64,000 nt of DNA. Source: Cryoendolithus antarcticus. Lineage: Eukaryota > Ascomycota > Dothideomycetes > Cladosporiales > Cladosporiaceae. How positions within the stretch are numbered: the first letter of the stretch is position 1; each line of letters begins with the position of its first letter. The translations under genes and the position numbers were made by a program. This document shows, piece after piece, positions 20,772-32,400 of this stretch. Location of the stretch: positions 186,001 through 250,000 of the forward strand of contig NAJO01000026.1 in assembly GCA_002077065.1 (NCBI GenBank), in the 5' to 3' direction. The notes below the pieces were generated by a model. That model did no database searches, had not been told where the DNA came from, and saw only the letters and a program-made list of their open reading frames with translations.

Positions 20772-21971
20772 TCATACACTCTCACTCGCGATCATCTCCC
20801 GGCCCTCGTCTTGCATCTTCGTTATGATGCCTCTCAGGCTTTCGAAGGTGAGCATCGTAGTCATCGCCGCCGGTACAGCCCGGATCATGTTTGTTCCCAT
20901 GCCGTTGTAGAAAGCCCGCCAGCCTTCTTCTGCCAGAATGACACGACACGTGCGGACCACGCCTTGGTACCTCGGCTGATACGCGATACCATCGGTGTTA
21001 CCGAGTCGCTTCGCCGAGATGCCCTGCGCGTGATGAGAAGAGGCGATATTCTCATGTCCAGATTCAGGATGAAGATGCCGTTGCTGAGTCTGTAGTCGGG
21101 TTCGGATCACTTCATGCGGGTATGTGGCGAAGATTGCGGCGCATTTTGAGACGATCGTCGCTCCGAGGATGCCGGCTGTGTTTGCCACCTGCGTGCCCTC
21201 ATGATGCGACGCTTCGCCCATCTCCAGACCCGTGAAGCGCTTCTTGAAGTACTCGTACAGCGGAAACTGGATTGCGACGTGAGTCAATCCGAGCAAAGCA
21301 GGCGCAAGACCGGAGTAGAACGCTGCCAAACCTTCGGCTCGGTACATTTTGCGAAATGCGTCCATGGTGTTGTTGTAATGCCATGGCGTCCTGGCACCGT
21401 CCGACGCCGAACGGGAGATTTGCGACATGAGCCGAGTTTTGATGACCCAGATTGGATTCGTCGTCAGAGTCGAGCAGGCGCCAGCGCAGACCGAGGCGTA
21501 TATATACGAAAGGGCCTTCAGCTGGTCGGACTGATCATATCCGCGCCGAGCCAATGAAGTTTTCGTCATGTCATAGACCGACATATATACCGCCCAAGTC
21601 GGAAGATATCCTAGTAGCATGGGACCAAGTCCTCGGTACATCCCCTTCATGCCATCCTGCCTTATGATCGTTCGCGCCGTGCCGATCATGCCTCTGTACA
21701 CCGCGCCTCCACTGACTACGCCCGTCCTCAGACTAGGATGGCTGAAAGACCCCTGCGCCTGCAGCTTCGTCTTGATCACATCCAGAGGACATGTGACGAT
21801 GCCACTCGCGAAGCCTGCAACAGCGCCTGAAAATGACACTACAGCTGGGTTTGACAGACCGGAGCTCCATTTCGCCAGTCTCCGGTATTGTGCGCTATCA
21901 TGTCGCACTGTGTTTGTTGGGTTTATACTTGTGGATGGGCCATGGTTGTGGGTGTCGGACATGTTTTGCAT
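20772..21971 (-). CDS. Mitochondrial carrier (SLC25), NAD+/pyrimidine-nucleotide type
   Basis: One exon, 399 residues, six transmembrane segments in three repeats. The three carrier signatures are PLDVIKTKLQAQG, NPIWVIKTRLMSQ and YPHEVIRTRLQTQ. The second, with its Trp (NPIWVIKTRL), and GPMLLGYLPTWAVYMSVYD are typical of the Yia6/Ndt1 (NAD+), Flx1 (FAD) and Rim2 group. The YPHEVIRTR third signature points most to Yia6/Ndt1 NAD+ carriers. A hydrophilic insert of ~40 residues (HPESGHENIASSHHAQG...) lies in the third repeat's matrix loop. Substrate assignment is inference. It is divergent from QCR7 by 537 bp. Confidence 0.85.
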   Translation of the reverse strand: MQNMSDTHNHGPSTSINPTNTVRHDSAQYRRLAKWSSGLSNPAVVSFSGAVAGFASGIVTCPLDVIKTKLQAQGSFSHPSLRTGVVSGGAVYRGMIGTARTIIRQDGMKGMYRGLGPMLLGYLPTWAVYMSVYDMTKTSLARRGYDQSDQLKALSYIYASVCAGACSTLTTNPIWVIKTRLMSQISRSASDGARTPWHYNNTMDAFRKMYRAEGLAAFYSGLAPALLGLTHVAIQFPLYEYFKKRFTGLEMGEASHHEGTQVANTAGILGATIVSKCAAIFATYPHEVIRTRLQTQQRHLHPESGHENIASSHHAQGISAKRLGNTDGIAYQPRYQGVVRTCRVILAEEGWRAFYNGMGTNMIRAVPAAMTTMLTFESLRGIITKMQDEGREMIASESV

Positions 21972-22508
21972 GGCCCGAGAGGACTATCGCTCGTATCGTG
22001 ATGGCGACTTCATGCTCGGTCGCCTCTGCTCTCTTACAATGCCTGCTGGCGAAGACAACAAGACTGCCGCTTATTCACTACGAGCGTCCGATATCGTGCC
22101 AGTGCCTTCTGTACTTCACTATCGTGTCTGCGTGGACGTCCCTACTGCGGGGTTCTGGATTTAGTGCGCGGTCCAATGGCTGTCGAAGTGATTTCTTGTG
22201 TCGATCTAGTAATGTGCGATGTTATATGCTCATACTGACGATCAGTCTGGACACTGAGCAATTGTCGCGTGACTTTGGCAAGGTAGTCGGGTGTAGCACG
22301 GTGAAGGTTACAAAGCAAGCAGACTGACGTGGAAAAGCTTCCCATGAGCTCAAAGCTCCACTCTTGTGCCGGCCCTCCGGAACTTTCCGCGCCGACTTTC
22401 AATGTATGTTCGATGAAGTCGATACCCAGGAGCTAAGGGAGGTCATCGCTTCGAGATACCACCGGTTCCATTTCTCCTCTCCTCACACGAACACATACCA
22501 CCGCCATC
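21972..22508. other. Divergent promoter, mitochondrial carrier / QCR7
   Basis: 537 bp shared by two genes for mitochondrial inner-membrane proteins. A pyrimidine-rich stretch (22463-22500) precedes the QCR7 start, common in strongly expressed fungal genes. No coding sequence seen. Confidence 0.4.
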
Positions 22509-23110
22509 ATGTCGGTGCCTACCCTCGCCCCGTATATCATGAAGCGCCCCTGGCTCATGCGCTGGATGAAGCCGCTCAGCCACTGGTACTTCAACAATGC
22601 TGGTTATAGGAAGCTTGGTCTGAGGTATGTGCTGCACTCTCTGCGGGCGATGGAACTCTCAGAGATGTCAAGAAAGCGTACTATGGGTTGCTGACTTGAC
22701 CTTCAGAGCCGATGATCTGATCCCCGAGGAGAGCGAGCTCATGCAACGCGCCCTAAAGCGTCTGTCACCCAAGGAGGCATACGACCGTGTATTCCGCATG
22801 CGACGTGCATTTCAGGTATGAATAGAGAGACGGCTTGGCAGGACGGCCTTGAGCAGGGTTGACTGGAGACGCAGTGCTCCCTCTCACATCAGTTGCTACC
22901 AAAGGACGAGTGGACAAAGGCAGAAGAAGTAAGTCATACACTGCGCCGCTCCTGAAACATGTGCAAGAGGATCAGTAAGAATAGTAGACTGACGGTCTTT
23001 TACAGGATGTACCATACATCTCGCCAATCATCACAGAGCTTGAAGCAGAGAAGACGGAGCGACAAGACCTGGAGACCATCGTCATGAAGCGACCAGCAAA
23101 CAAGGCATGA
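22509..23110 (+). CDS. QCR7: Ubiquinol-cytochrome c reductase subunit 7 (complex III)
   Basis: Four exons: 22509-22624, 22707-22815, 22875-22928 and 23006-23110, giving 127 residues, the same length as yeast Qcr7. The joined protein reads NNAGYRKLGLRADDLI, then RLSPKEAYDRVFRMRRAFQ, CSLSHQLLPKDEWTK and EEDVPYISPIITE, the family pattern throughout. The third exon must start at 22875; a nearer AG would drop the conserved CSLSHQ. Qcr7 is a small matrix-side subunit that contacts cytochrome b and helps assemble the bc1 complex. Confidence 0.95.
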
Positions 23111-23654
23111 GAATTCATTTGAGCGTGGCGAGTAGTATGAGGGAGACCTTCCAGTGCTAGAAGTGTATATAGGTGGGAATGATGGTGTTGCTTCGTCAAG
23201 GAGCGAGAGCGAGCTTGCTGTTGTAGGGTACTAAGCGTGTATCATACCAACGCAAACACCTCAAGGCTCGCTATTGTTTCTTATGGCATGGTTTGACGAT
23301 GACCTTTTGCCACAAAGCGCATATGGAGCTCTCCATGGAGTCAGGAAAGGCACTTGCAAAGTCACGTGATGTCGTGGTCCGAGCGCGTTGAGTCACCTCA
23401 CGTTTCCGCGTGGAGCTGATCGACCATGAGCTACTATCCCAAGGTCACCAAGAGTCTTCTCGAGTGGTTAATCTTGTCCCACATCTCGGATTGGTGCGGA
23501 CTTCATGTGTTGAGACGGTTGTAGACTGCCGCCCCTCAAAGTGGCGATCCCGATCCGCTTCGCAGCCTTCGGACGCATACGGGCACACCTAATCAGAAAG
23601 GTGCCGCATCTCGAGAGCTCCCTAACATTGGCGGCGACTCCATCGACCACCAAC
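23111..23654. other. Intergenic region, QCR7 to DNA glycosylase
   Basis: 544 bp containing the 3' flank of QCR7 and the promoter of the glycosylase gene. GTCACGTGAT (core 23363-23368) is a Cbf1-like E-box. An in-frame upstream ATG at 23541 could extend the glycosylase by 38 residues. Confidence 0.4.
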
Positions 23655-24878
23655 ATGTCACTCCGCCGATCAGCACGCGTCTCGGCTGGGTCGTCGATGT
23701 CCCAGACTGATACAGACTTACCTGCAATGTCGACGTCCACACCAGCGCCTAAGAAGCGGCAGAGGAAGTCCGATGCTGCAGTTCCAATTGTAGCTACGAA
23801 CGGCACTCTCGAAGCGGATGCGTCAACTTCGATGCCGCCGCCACCGCAAACGCCGAACAACAAGCGACGACGAGTGGCCAATGGATCGGCTGCGAAGGCT
23901 CCGCCGATCACCCCAACACCCTCGGCCATCGGCATCATGACCAGCGCCAGTGTTCTCAGACCCACTTACAGTACCGGCGACGTTGACGATGCTACTTCGC
24001 CGCCCATAGAGCGACCAGCTGAGCCGCACCACACGAATGCTACGCTTGTCACGCCTGGTGGAACGCAGGTTCAGGCTTCCTACAGTAACTTCGAGGAGAC
24101 CTCGCCGACTCGTGCCAACGCTGTGACGACCACCACTGACCTCCTCGAAGTAGCATGTGCTCACCTGACTTCTGTTGATCCAGAGCTACAGTCTTTGGTC
24201 TCGAAGCACCGTTGCCGTGTCTTCTCAGCTGCGGGACTGGCCGAGGAGATCGACCCGTTTCGATCATTGAGCAGCGGCATAATGGCGCAGCAAGTCTCAG
24301 GTGCTGCAGCAAAGAGTATCAAGAATAAGTTCATCTCCCTCTTCCCGGCAGAGCAGTGTCCTACTGGCTTCCCACCTCCTGCTATAGTTGCTGAAACGTC
24401 TCTCACACGCCTGCGAGAAGCCGGACTCTCCCAGCGAAAGGCAGAGTACATCCAAGGACTCGCTCAGAAGTTCGCCACCAACGAGCTCACCGCCCGCTTC
24501 CTTCTCGACGCATCAGACGAAGACGTCTTCTCGTCTCTCATCGCGGTACGTGGACTCGGCGCTTGGAGTGTCGAGATGTTTATGTGCTTTGCACTCAAGC
24601 GGATGGATGTCTTCTCTACAGGCGACCTGGGCGTGCAGAGAGGTATGGCAAGCTATGTTGGCAAGGATGTGAAGAAGCTCAAGGCGAAGGGCGGTGGGAA
24701 GTGGAAGTACATGACTGAGCAGGATATGATCGAGACTGCTGAAAGATTCCGGCCCTACAGGAGCTTGTTCATGTGGTACATGTGGCGGTAAGTATTTCAT
24801 GATCTATGCAATGATTATGCCGCTGATATACATCGCAGCATCGAAGACGTCGACACCGAAGCCGTCGAGAACAACTGA
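23655..24878 (+). CDS. MAG1: DNA-3-methyladenine glycosylase (AlkA/MAG type, HhH-GPD)
   Basis: Exons 23655-24787 and 24839-24878 give 390 residues. The intron (GTAAGT...CATCGCAG) is near the very end and adds IEDVDTEAVENN. The enzyme removes alkylated purines in base-excision repair. The first ~170 residues are disordered, with basic patches (KKRQRKS, NKRRRV) that look like nuclear signals. The catalytic half has SGIMAQQVSGAAAKSI, the helix-hairpin-helix VRGLGAWSVEM, and the essential aspartate at 324 in FSTGDLGVQRG, as in yeast Mag1. I chose the ATG at 23655 because the upstream extension from 23541 shows no family similarity. Confidence 0.93.
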
Positions 24879-25061
24879 GTGGATCCTCTGGCCGGCCGCA
24901 TGTTGGTGGCCCAAAGGGGCAGGAACCACGGCTGCCTAAACCTTGTTCTGGGAGTGAAGTGTGACAATCCCCACAACTTCCTTCCTCTACCTTACATCCA
25001 TATACATACTCTTTCTTGACCCACACACATATCATACAGCCAATTCAGCCCCGTCGTCGCC

Positions 25062-26075
25062 ATGGTACAGCTCGCCAGTCGCTCGCGACATGACGTCGAT
25101 AACGTTTACAAGCTCGGTTTCGAGCCAGGACGCAGCGTTTACTCCCTGGACAAGATCCTTCAGCGCCTCGACGACGCTGGATATTATCATCCCAAACAAC
25201 CCTCCTGGACACGTGCTTTCCAGTTGGTCGTGCGCTGTCAGTCGGGCCTGCTGTCGTACGAGAAGTACGGTGTTGCAGAGCTACGGGCCTTCGCCGCCGC
25301 TCGTGCTATCGTCAGGACCTGCAGCGTGACCGAGGGCTCGCTGGAGAGGACGAAGAAGGCAGATCTCGTATACATGCTAGAGCAAGCTGATGACGAGAGG
25401 ACCTTTCGGCTGATGGATCTGCCTCCCGAACTCAGGAACGACATCTACGTCGCCTATCTCGACTCGCTGCCTACGATGCCAATGCGCTTTGTCCAGGCCC
25501 CGCTGTGTCTCGCCTCACGGCAGCTGCGCGAAGAGACACTCAAAGTTTTCTTCGCGACGTGTAGCTTCACCCTGACCTTCCACGTCGAAGGCCACAGATT
25601 CCGCGGCCAAGCTAGTGAGACATACGGAGTCACTGTCGATAGGGCGATCTTCAACCATCTCCCTCCCGGCTCCTTCAAGTATATGACCCGATTTGAGGTG
25701 AACCTACTTCCTCGCCTGCGTCAACCAGGGAACACACCTGCTTCGCTCGGGACATGGCGAGTCGCACTTGACGACACGGACGGAAGAGCTCAGTCTACTC
25801 TGCCGCCACGTGTGGAATCAAATGATCGGAACAGGACTACGCGCGATCAAGTAGACGACCTCGACGGAGACTTTGTAGCGCGACTGGGGCATTGGGCGAA
25901 GCTCGTTTCGCAACGTGCAGGTCCACAGAAGCTGGAGAATGGCGATATCGACACGATGCGTCTGGCTCTGCAGGAAGTGGTGATGGATAAGCGCTTCCCG
26001 TGGCTGGGCTTTCGACCTCAGTGGCGTCGTACGCGTGGGGGTCGAGGTATGGGTATGGGAGGCGCCTGGCGGTGA
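25062..26075 (+). CDS. F-box-like / 2EXR-like protein, tandem copy 1
   Basis: One exon, 337 residues. It belongs to a family common in dothideomycete genomes. It has a short motif SYEKYGVAELRAFAAARAI, a helical KADLVYMLEQADDERTF, then the F-box/2EXR-like LPPELRNDIYVAYL (residues ~125-140), followed by a domain with CLASRQLREETLKVFF. Two relatives follow on the same strand (26505 and 28215), so this is a local gene-duplication cluster. The C-terminus is Arg/Gly-rich (RRTRGGRGMGMGG). Family members are usually treated as unknown or F-box adaptors; no substrate can be proposed. Confidence 0.75.
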   Translation: MVQLASRSRHDVDNVYKLGFEPGRSVYSLDKILQRLDDAGYYHPKQPSWTRAFQLVVRCQSGLLSYEKYGVAELRAFAAARAIVRTCSVTEGSLERTKKADLVYMLEQADDERTFRLMDLPPELRNDIYVAYLDSLPTMPMRFVQAPLCLASRQLREETLKVFFATCSFTLTFHVEGHRFRGQASETYGVTVDRAIFNHLPPGSFKYMTRFEVNLLPRLRQPGNTPASLGTWRVALDDTDGRAQSTLPPRVESNDRNRTTRDQVDDLDGDFVARLGHWAKLVSQRAGPQKLENGDIDTMRLALQEVVMDKRFPWLGFRPQWRRTRGGRGMGMGGAWR

Positions 26076-26504
26076 GGGAAGGTGCAATTTACGGCGCCAG
26101 AAATGCACTTGTACCTCATACGCTATCTGCGAAGATCACGCAGGTCTGCAAATGCTCGTAGCTTCAGGGATGCGAGACTGATGCACAACGTCACGTCATG
26201 AGGCTCAGTGAGGGAACTTTCACCATCTCGGTAGCAGTGAGTGATGACTTACTTCTGCCTAGAGTCACATCATACATCACTGTGAGCTCACTCTACGCCA
26301 TCACTGAAAGTCATGTGGGGCCAGCTATCAACGATGTTACCTAAGACGAACATGTGTTGCTGCACGCTTCATTCCCGCTGGTAAACGATTATACCTGCCT
26401 CCAAAAGTCTTTGCCCACTATACTCTACAGAAGGACACATTTCAGGACATTAGTACTAACTGGACGGGGGAGCGCTGCTCGTTCCACCTTGCAGACTGCC
26501 GATC
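26076..26504. other. Intergenic region between tandem F-box-like copies 1 and 2
   Basis: 429 bp. It has GT- and CAT-rich stretches near 26220-26310 (repeated CATCAC/AGTGA words). No coding signal seen. Confidence 0.35.
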
Positions 26505-27485
26505 ATGGTGCACATCGAGACTCGGAAAGGTAAGTGCGAGACTTACGACGAGGACGAGCAGAGTAGCTATTGGATGCTTGGGATCGGCACACGCAAAAGC
26601 ATCTACTACGTCAAAGACTACGAGGATTACCTGGACCGGTATGGCTACGCATATAAGAGAAGCCTGCGCAAAGCGCAGCTCTTCGAACTCACGACACGCT
26701 GCCAGCGCGATCTACCCTCGTACATGAAGTACGATCTCGAAGAGCTCGTGCAATTCGCGCGGGCTCGCGGTCTCATCAGCGGATCAAGAATTGTAGCCGC
26801 GAAGCACCGCGCAAAGCTCGAAGCTGCGCTGGAACGAGCTGACGACAATGCCACATTCCGCCGGTTCTTCGACCTGCCTGCTGAACTCAGGACCATCGTC
26901 TATGGACATTACTGCGCCGGACTGACCTTGCCGATATTGCCGCGTACACCCGCTGGCCCAGTCCTGCCACCACTCTTGCGGGCCTCGCGTCAAGTGTACC
27001 AGGAATCTCGTCCAGTCTATTATGAGTGCACCAGATTCCCGATCTTCTGCAGTATTACAACAGGGAGTGGCTCGCCACAGGGCCGTGGTCGCTACTGCCA
27101 ACCAGTGCTCGCAGACACAAAGGAGCGTCGTCTCTTCAGGCCCAAGCACTTCAGGCTTTATCTTCACCTATACGTGGATGGTCATGACTTGATGCTATTC
27201 TGGCGAAAGTGGTGGGCGAGACCATCTGCTTACATCAGTCTTGACATCGACCTGGTGAATACAGTTAGACATGTCACGCTCCACGAAAAGCGAGACAGAG
27301 GATACGTTGCTGCTGCCCAGACTCAGGCGCTTACGGACACGCTCTTAGCCGGGTTGGAACATGTGGCCAGCGACGTCAGCCGGCGCAGGGAGACCGCCGA
27401 GTATGACTCACGTGCCGATAACACCGCGTTGCAGCAAACAACATTTTCAGCTGTGAAGGCGCACAGTCCGCTGACAAGGGCATGA
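26505..27485 (+). CDS. F-box-like / 2EXR-like protein, tandem copy 2
   Basis: One exon, 326 residues, paralogous to the neighbours. Matching landmarks in order: TTRCQRDLPSYMKYDLEEL, VQFARARGL, KLEAALERADDNATFRRFF, DLPAELRTIVYGHY (about residues 125-138), and LLRASRQVYQESRPVYYE. A charged N-terminal extension (GKCETYDEDEQSSYWML) precedes the shared part. Function unknown; the LPxELRxxIY motif suggests protein-protein adaptor use. Confidence 0.72.
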   Translation: MVHIETRKGKCETYDEDEQSSYWMLGIGTRKSIYYVKDYEDYLDRYGYAYKRSLRKAQLFELTTRCQRDLPSYMKYDLEELVQFARARGLISGSRIVAAKHRAKLEAALERADDNATFRRFFDLPAELRTIVYGHYCAGLTLPILPRTPAGPVLPPLLRASRQVYQESRPVYYECTRFPIFCSITTGSGSPQGRGRYCQPVLADTKERRLFRPKHFRLYLHLYVDGHDLMLFWRKWWARPSAYISLDIDLVNTVRHVTLHEKRDRGYVAAAQTQALTDTLLAGLEHVASDVSRRRETAEYDSRADNTALQQTTFSAVKAHSPLTRA

Positions 27486-28214
27486 GACTGAAGTCCTGTC
27501 GGATACACACGATTGCGAGGGGAGGAGGTGATACGAACAGTCTCATACCCGGCTTGGTCAAACACTCGTAAGTGTCTGGCTTCGGCGAAGCCTCAAAGAT
27601 GTAAAAGCTGCATTTACTCACAATACGCGATAGATCTGGAAGCGCGCTGAACGCGAACACTCCAACGATCGAGCATCAGCGTGTGGCCCTCCATACTCAG
27701 CGTCTGCTGATCAGATGGGTAAGTTTGCAGCACCAGGATTGCCGCTGAACGTATCAATGCTGACATCGGGATAGAGCTTCAGTCCCACGAAGGTGCGAAA
27801 GCGGATACTCATGTTCTGAGAAGACGTACAGATCAGAACGTGGCAGGGCGACTATTGAAATTGCGTGGGGAAGATGCCTGGCAGCCATAATGGGTGGGCT
27901 GGAATGCCTGCAGGTCTGGCAGGCAACAGGTACATCTTCTTTCAGTGGTCCTATCAACACTCTTGTGACATTTTTCGAACGTGTGCACATCACTGGTATT
28001 CTGCTGTGATACTGGAGAGCCTGCTCCAGCCTGGAAAGGGATGCCATCATGCATTCCATCAAATTGTTCACCGGTCGGCAGACCTAACATATAAGCCACT
28101 TCGCGGACCATCCACACAGTGCCGAAACATATTGACACAACGATCGACTAATGAAGACCCAAGTGCTCTTCCTTTGCCCAGCTTCCGCCCGTCCGAGACG
28201 CATCGACCTTACTC
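27486..28214. other. Intergenic region between tandem F-box-like copies 2 and 3
   Basis: 729 bp without recognisable coding sequence or repeat. Confidence 0.35.
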
Positions 28215-29199
28215 ATGCAGCACAACAACTTCCACGACTCCTCGGCGAAGCGACATCGCCTCTACCAGGAGGCCATGCGTCGCCAAAGAGGGTTACTGAG
28301 CTATGAGAAGTGTTCGATGCACGCCTTACACAGCTTCATCTTCGCCCGTCGACTGACGTGCTGTTTCCCGAACGATCTCACCTTTGGCAGAGCCGTAGCA
28401 CTGCTGGAGGCCGCTGACGACTGCTTCGTCTTTCATCGGCTGGGTAATTTTGCCCACGGAACTTCAGGCGTACATCTTCGAATTCTACTTGTCCTCGCTC
28501 GATGCACTGACCGTCAGGCCGGATTTGCCTGCCCTGGCATTCGTGTCGAGGCGAGTCTACGCCATGGTCCGCCCACTGTTTTTCACGACTTGCAATTTCC
28601 CTATCCTCAGCATACTGCTAGAGCGCTTGGGAGAGACCGAGCTCCAGCACTACACCACAACACTCCACACTTGGACACCAAAGCTGAAACACGGCGATCA
28701 GACCGTCTTGTCAAAAATCCAGAAACTATCAGCCGACGTCTACAAATGTGCATCCGTCCCTCGAGTCCTCGATTCGGACAGGGAACGCTATGAGAATTGT
28801 TGGATATCGACTCAGAGAGCTGCGGATTGGTCTCGCGCCGAACCAGAGTGCAGAGCCTGCTACGCGATGCTCGGTGGGCACGTTGAAGTTGATGCGCCGC
28901 ATGCGCGTTGGACAATTGCCTTTGGCGATGCTTGGAGACCCGTGGAGCTGCGGCGTGGGATCAAAGTCGGAGACACTTTCGTCTTCGGTGAGATGGGACT
29001 CGGCAGGAAGAACTGGAGACACTACGAGGAAGACATCTGGTGGGGAGCTGACTGGCAGGAGAATCGTGTCATGGCAGAGCTGGAGAAAGTACGGGCAGAC
29101 GTGGTCTGTCGTAGCGCCGGTGGGGCATTCGAGCCTCCCGGTGATGTGCAGAGATTATGCGCCGCTATCAAAGAAGAATATTCGTATCGGGTGCTGTAA
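28215..29199 (+). pseudogene. F-box-like tandem copy 3, frameshifted
   Basis: The first 76 codons (28215-28442) carry the paralogue pattern RQRGLLSYEKCSMHAL and AVALLEAADDCFVFHRL. The match continues one frame over from 28444 as VILPTELQAYIFEFYL and FVSRRVYAMVRPLFF, ending at 29199. The break lies in a GGG run at 28442-28444 and amounts to one extra base. Without it the product would be about 327 residues, the same as its two neighbours. No splice pair joins the two parts. Either this is a recently broken copy or the assembly has a homopolymer error. The downstream frame is still open for 251 codons, so any decay is young. Function unknown. Confidence 0.6.
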
Positions 29200-29451
29200 T
29201 ACGGCCCAACGCAGGAGTAGCCAGAAGAGCGCAGACGCATGATCATCTGATGGTGATGGGACAATAGCATGCGTTTCGGTGCATAAATCGCACGCGTGAG
29301 TGTCTGCAAATGAGTGTGTTCCTCTACCAAGTTTCAACTTCTCTCATGTTGTCGAGTCCCTATCATATGACACTAGCCACCTCGGCACTCGCATGTTGAA
29401 TGCGCTGCACCTCCGTCTGCCCTATTCCTTCCCCTACAATCACTGCGATCC

Positions 29452-32400
29452 TCACGCACTCTCAAGAGTCGACACAGCCGTCAGCGCAATCCCCTTGTTG
29501 GGATCGACATTCCTTCTCTCCTTCCTCTTCCTCATAGCACGCTTGATAGCCTTCCAGCTCTCAACCCAAGCCACGAACAAGAAGATGCTCCCGAACACGA
29601 GGCCCCACTCCCAGGTCAGCGCCTTGTGTCGGAAGACGACCGTGTTGATGACCGGAATGTAAATGCTCAAAAACGGCGTGACTAGACCAACCAGGACAGC
29701 CCAGAAAAGAAAGCGATTCTTGAGCAGTGTCCTGAAGATCGAAAAGGTACTAGAATCCTCTTCGGGATACATGTTGAACAGACTGCGATTCAGATGCTTG
29801 GCCTCCCAAGCCATAACTGAGAGAAGCACAGTCAGGATGCAGTATGCCGTTCCTCTAGCACGGAAGGGAAGATCGCAGGTGGTGTTGTAGGAGTGATTGC
29901 AGTCGGCGCCCAGGTCTCCATCGCCGACGCCGTAGGCTACGATGACAAAGCTGACTAGACAGAGCGTGCCCATGAACGTTCCGTAGATAAACTTGTCGAT
30001 GATCAGCTCCTTTGTGAAAACACCAGCACGAAGAGAGTGAGGTGGTCGGATCATGACATCTGAGCTGGCTTCTTCAAGGCCAAGGCCAATGGCCAGGAAG
30101 GACGACGTAATGAGATTGGCGAACAGGATCTCGAGTGGTGACAGAGGGAAAGCGGAGGTGCCATTGCGGTCTTTGAAAGCTAGGCCGATGAGCAGGAGCA
30201 CCACTTGGGCGATGTTAGAAATGAGCAGGTGCAACAGGAACTGTAGAAAATGTCAGTATGGTTCGAAGCTGTGGAGGGACTGGCATTGCATACCTTCTGG
30301 ATGTTGTCGAACAGCCTGCGGCCTTCACGAATGGCCGAGACGATCGAAGAGAAGTTATCGTCCGTCAACACCATATCTGCAGCTTCTTTCGAGACATCAC
30401 TCCCATTCAGTCCCATTGCCACACCAACATCGGCGCCTTTGAGCGCAGGTGAGTCGTTCACGCCATCACCGGTCATGACGCAGTATTTGCCACGGCGATG
30501 CAGTGTCTCCAGCATCCTGACCTTAGTAGTAGGACTACACCTAGCGACGACAAGTGGTAAAACCTCCAGTCTGTCAAGCTCAGCATCTGTGAGCTTGTCG
30601 AACTCTCTGGCGATCATGACTGCGGAGGCCAGATGCGACTTTGGCACATGCCTCCCGAGAATGCCAATCTCTTTTGCGATGGTGGTTGCAGTCTTGAGAT
30701 GATCACCAGTGAGCATATGAACGGTAATGCCAGCTGCCTGACACTGCTTGATGGCGCCAGCAGACTCGAGACGTGGTGGATCGTAGATACCGACGAGACC
30801 AACAAACGTGAGGTCTTGTTCGGCGAATTCCCGGTCCTTGAATTCAGTCTTGAACGAGGCCGTCAATTCACGTCGCGCCAGACAGAGCACACGAAGACCT
30901 TGTGAGGCCATAGCGTCGGCCTGTGCAGCAATCGTCCTAGCGTCCTGAGCACCAGACAACTTCAAAAGTGGGATGAGCACTTCGACGGCGCCTTTCGTGA
31001 AGCCTGTAAGGTCGCCTTGAGCATTCTCGTACACGACAGTCATGCGTTTCACGCTGGAGTCAAAGGCATGTTCGGCTACCAGGGAAAGGCCATTGCGGGC
31101 GAGGATCTGCGACTTGCTGTGCTCCACCCTCATAGCGAGGACTTGCAGCGCGATCTCGGTAGGTTCGCCTGTGGCGGACCAGAGGGTGTTTCCTTCGCTG
31201 TCGGTGCTAGGGGGGACGATATTTGCTAGATTGCAGACTGCGATGGTCTCGAAGAAGCGCTTCAGTGCGACGTCTTCCGCGACCGAGGATCCATCAATTC
31301 GTCTATCTTCTACCGTGACCATACCAGAAGTTGGGTCGAAAGGGCTAGTCTCCTTCTCTACAGTAAGAAAGCGACCATCAGGCAAGTATGCCTTGCGAGC
31401 CAACATCTTGCCCTGCGTCAAAGTGCCAGTCTTGTCAGAGCAGATGTTCGTCACTCCACCGATAGCTTCGAGTGCGCCCATCTTCCGAACGATGACATTG
31501 CCCTTCGCCATTGCCGTAGAACCGACGGCCATGGTGATCGTCAAGACCGCAATCAGAGATTCGGGGATTACGGCGACTGCGACACAGATGCCGTAGATCA
31601 GAGTCTCATCGTCAAGGTCCCACAGGGCAGTGGAGAAGACGATGACGGCCAGTGTGATGGCGAGTGCGAAAAGAAATAAGCCGAAGTACGAGAGCTTGAC
31701 TTGCAAAGGCGTGCCAACAAGCCCGAGAGCATTCTTGATGGAAGCGAGTGTACGTCTGTAGGCTCGTAAGTACCATGGTCCAGTAGTGTCTGGCTTCTTA
31801 CCCTCGAGCCATCGGGCGATATCTCCAAGTTCCGTTTGCATGCCCGTCGCGTACACAACGCCAATGCCGCGGCCGCGAGTGACGGTCGTAGACGAGAAGA
31901 CAGAATTGGGCCTGTCGGCAGGCTTCGCCAGAGGATCTTCGATGATCACTTCTGCAAACTTGCTGCTTGGCTTGGACTCTCCAGTAAGAAGTGCCTCATC
32001 CGTCGCGAGGTTGATCGTTTCCACGAGGCGCATGTCAGCGGGGACGACATCGCCGACAGAAAGCTGTACGATGTCACCGGGTACGAGCTCTGTAGCCATG
32101 ATCGTCTGGACAGTACCTGTGTCTCGAACGACCCTACACATTGGTGCTGCGAGAGATTGAAGAGACTGTATCGTCTGTTCTGCGCGATAGTCCTGGAAGA
32201 AGCCGACGATGATGTTCAGAAGGATGACAGCGTTTATGACGCCACCCTCGATAAAGTCTAGTGTAGCATACGATAGTATCATGGCAATAGCAAGTACGAG
32301 CGTGAGACTGTTGGAAACCTGGCGAACCAGGATACTCCAGATGGTAACGCCGCCGGACGATTCGAGCTTGTTAATGCCATACTGATCTTGACGTGCAGAG

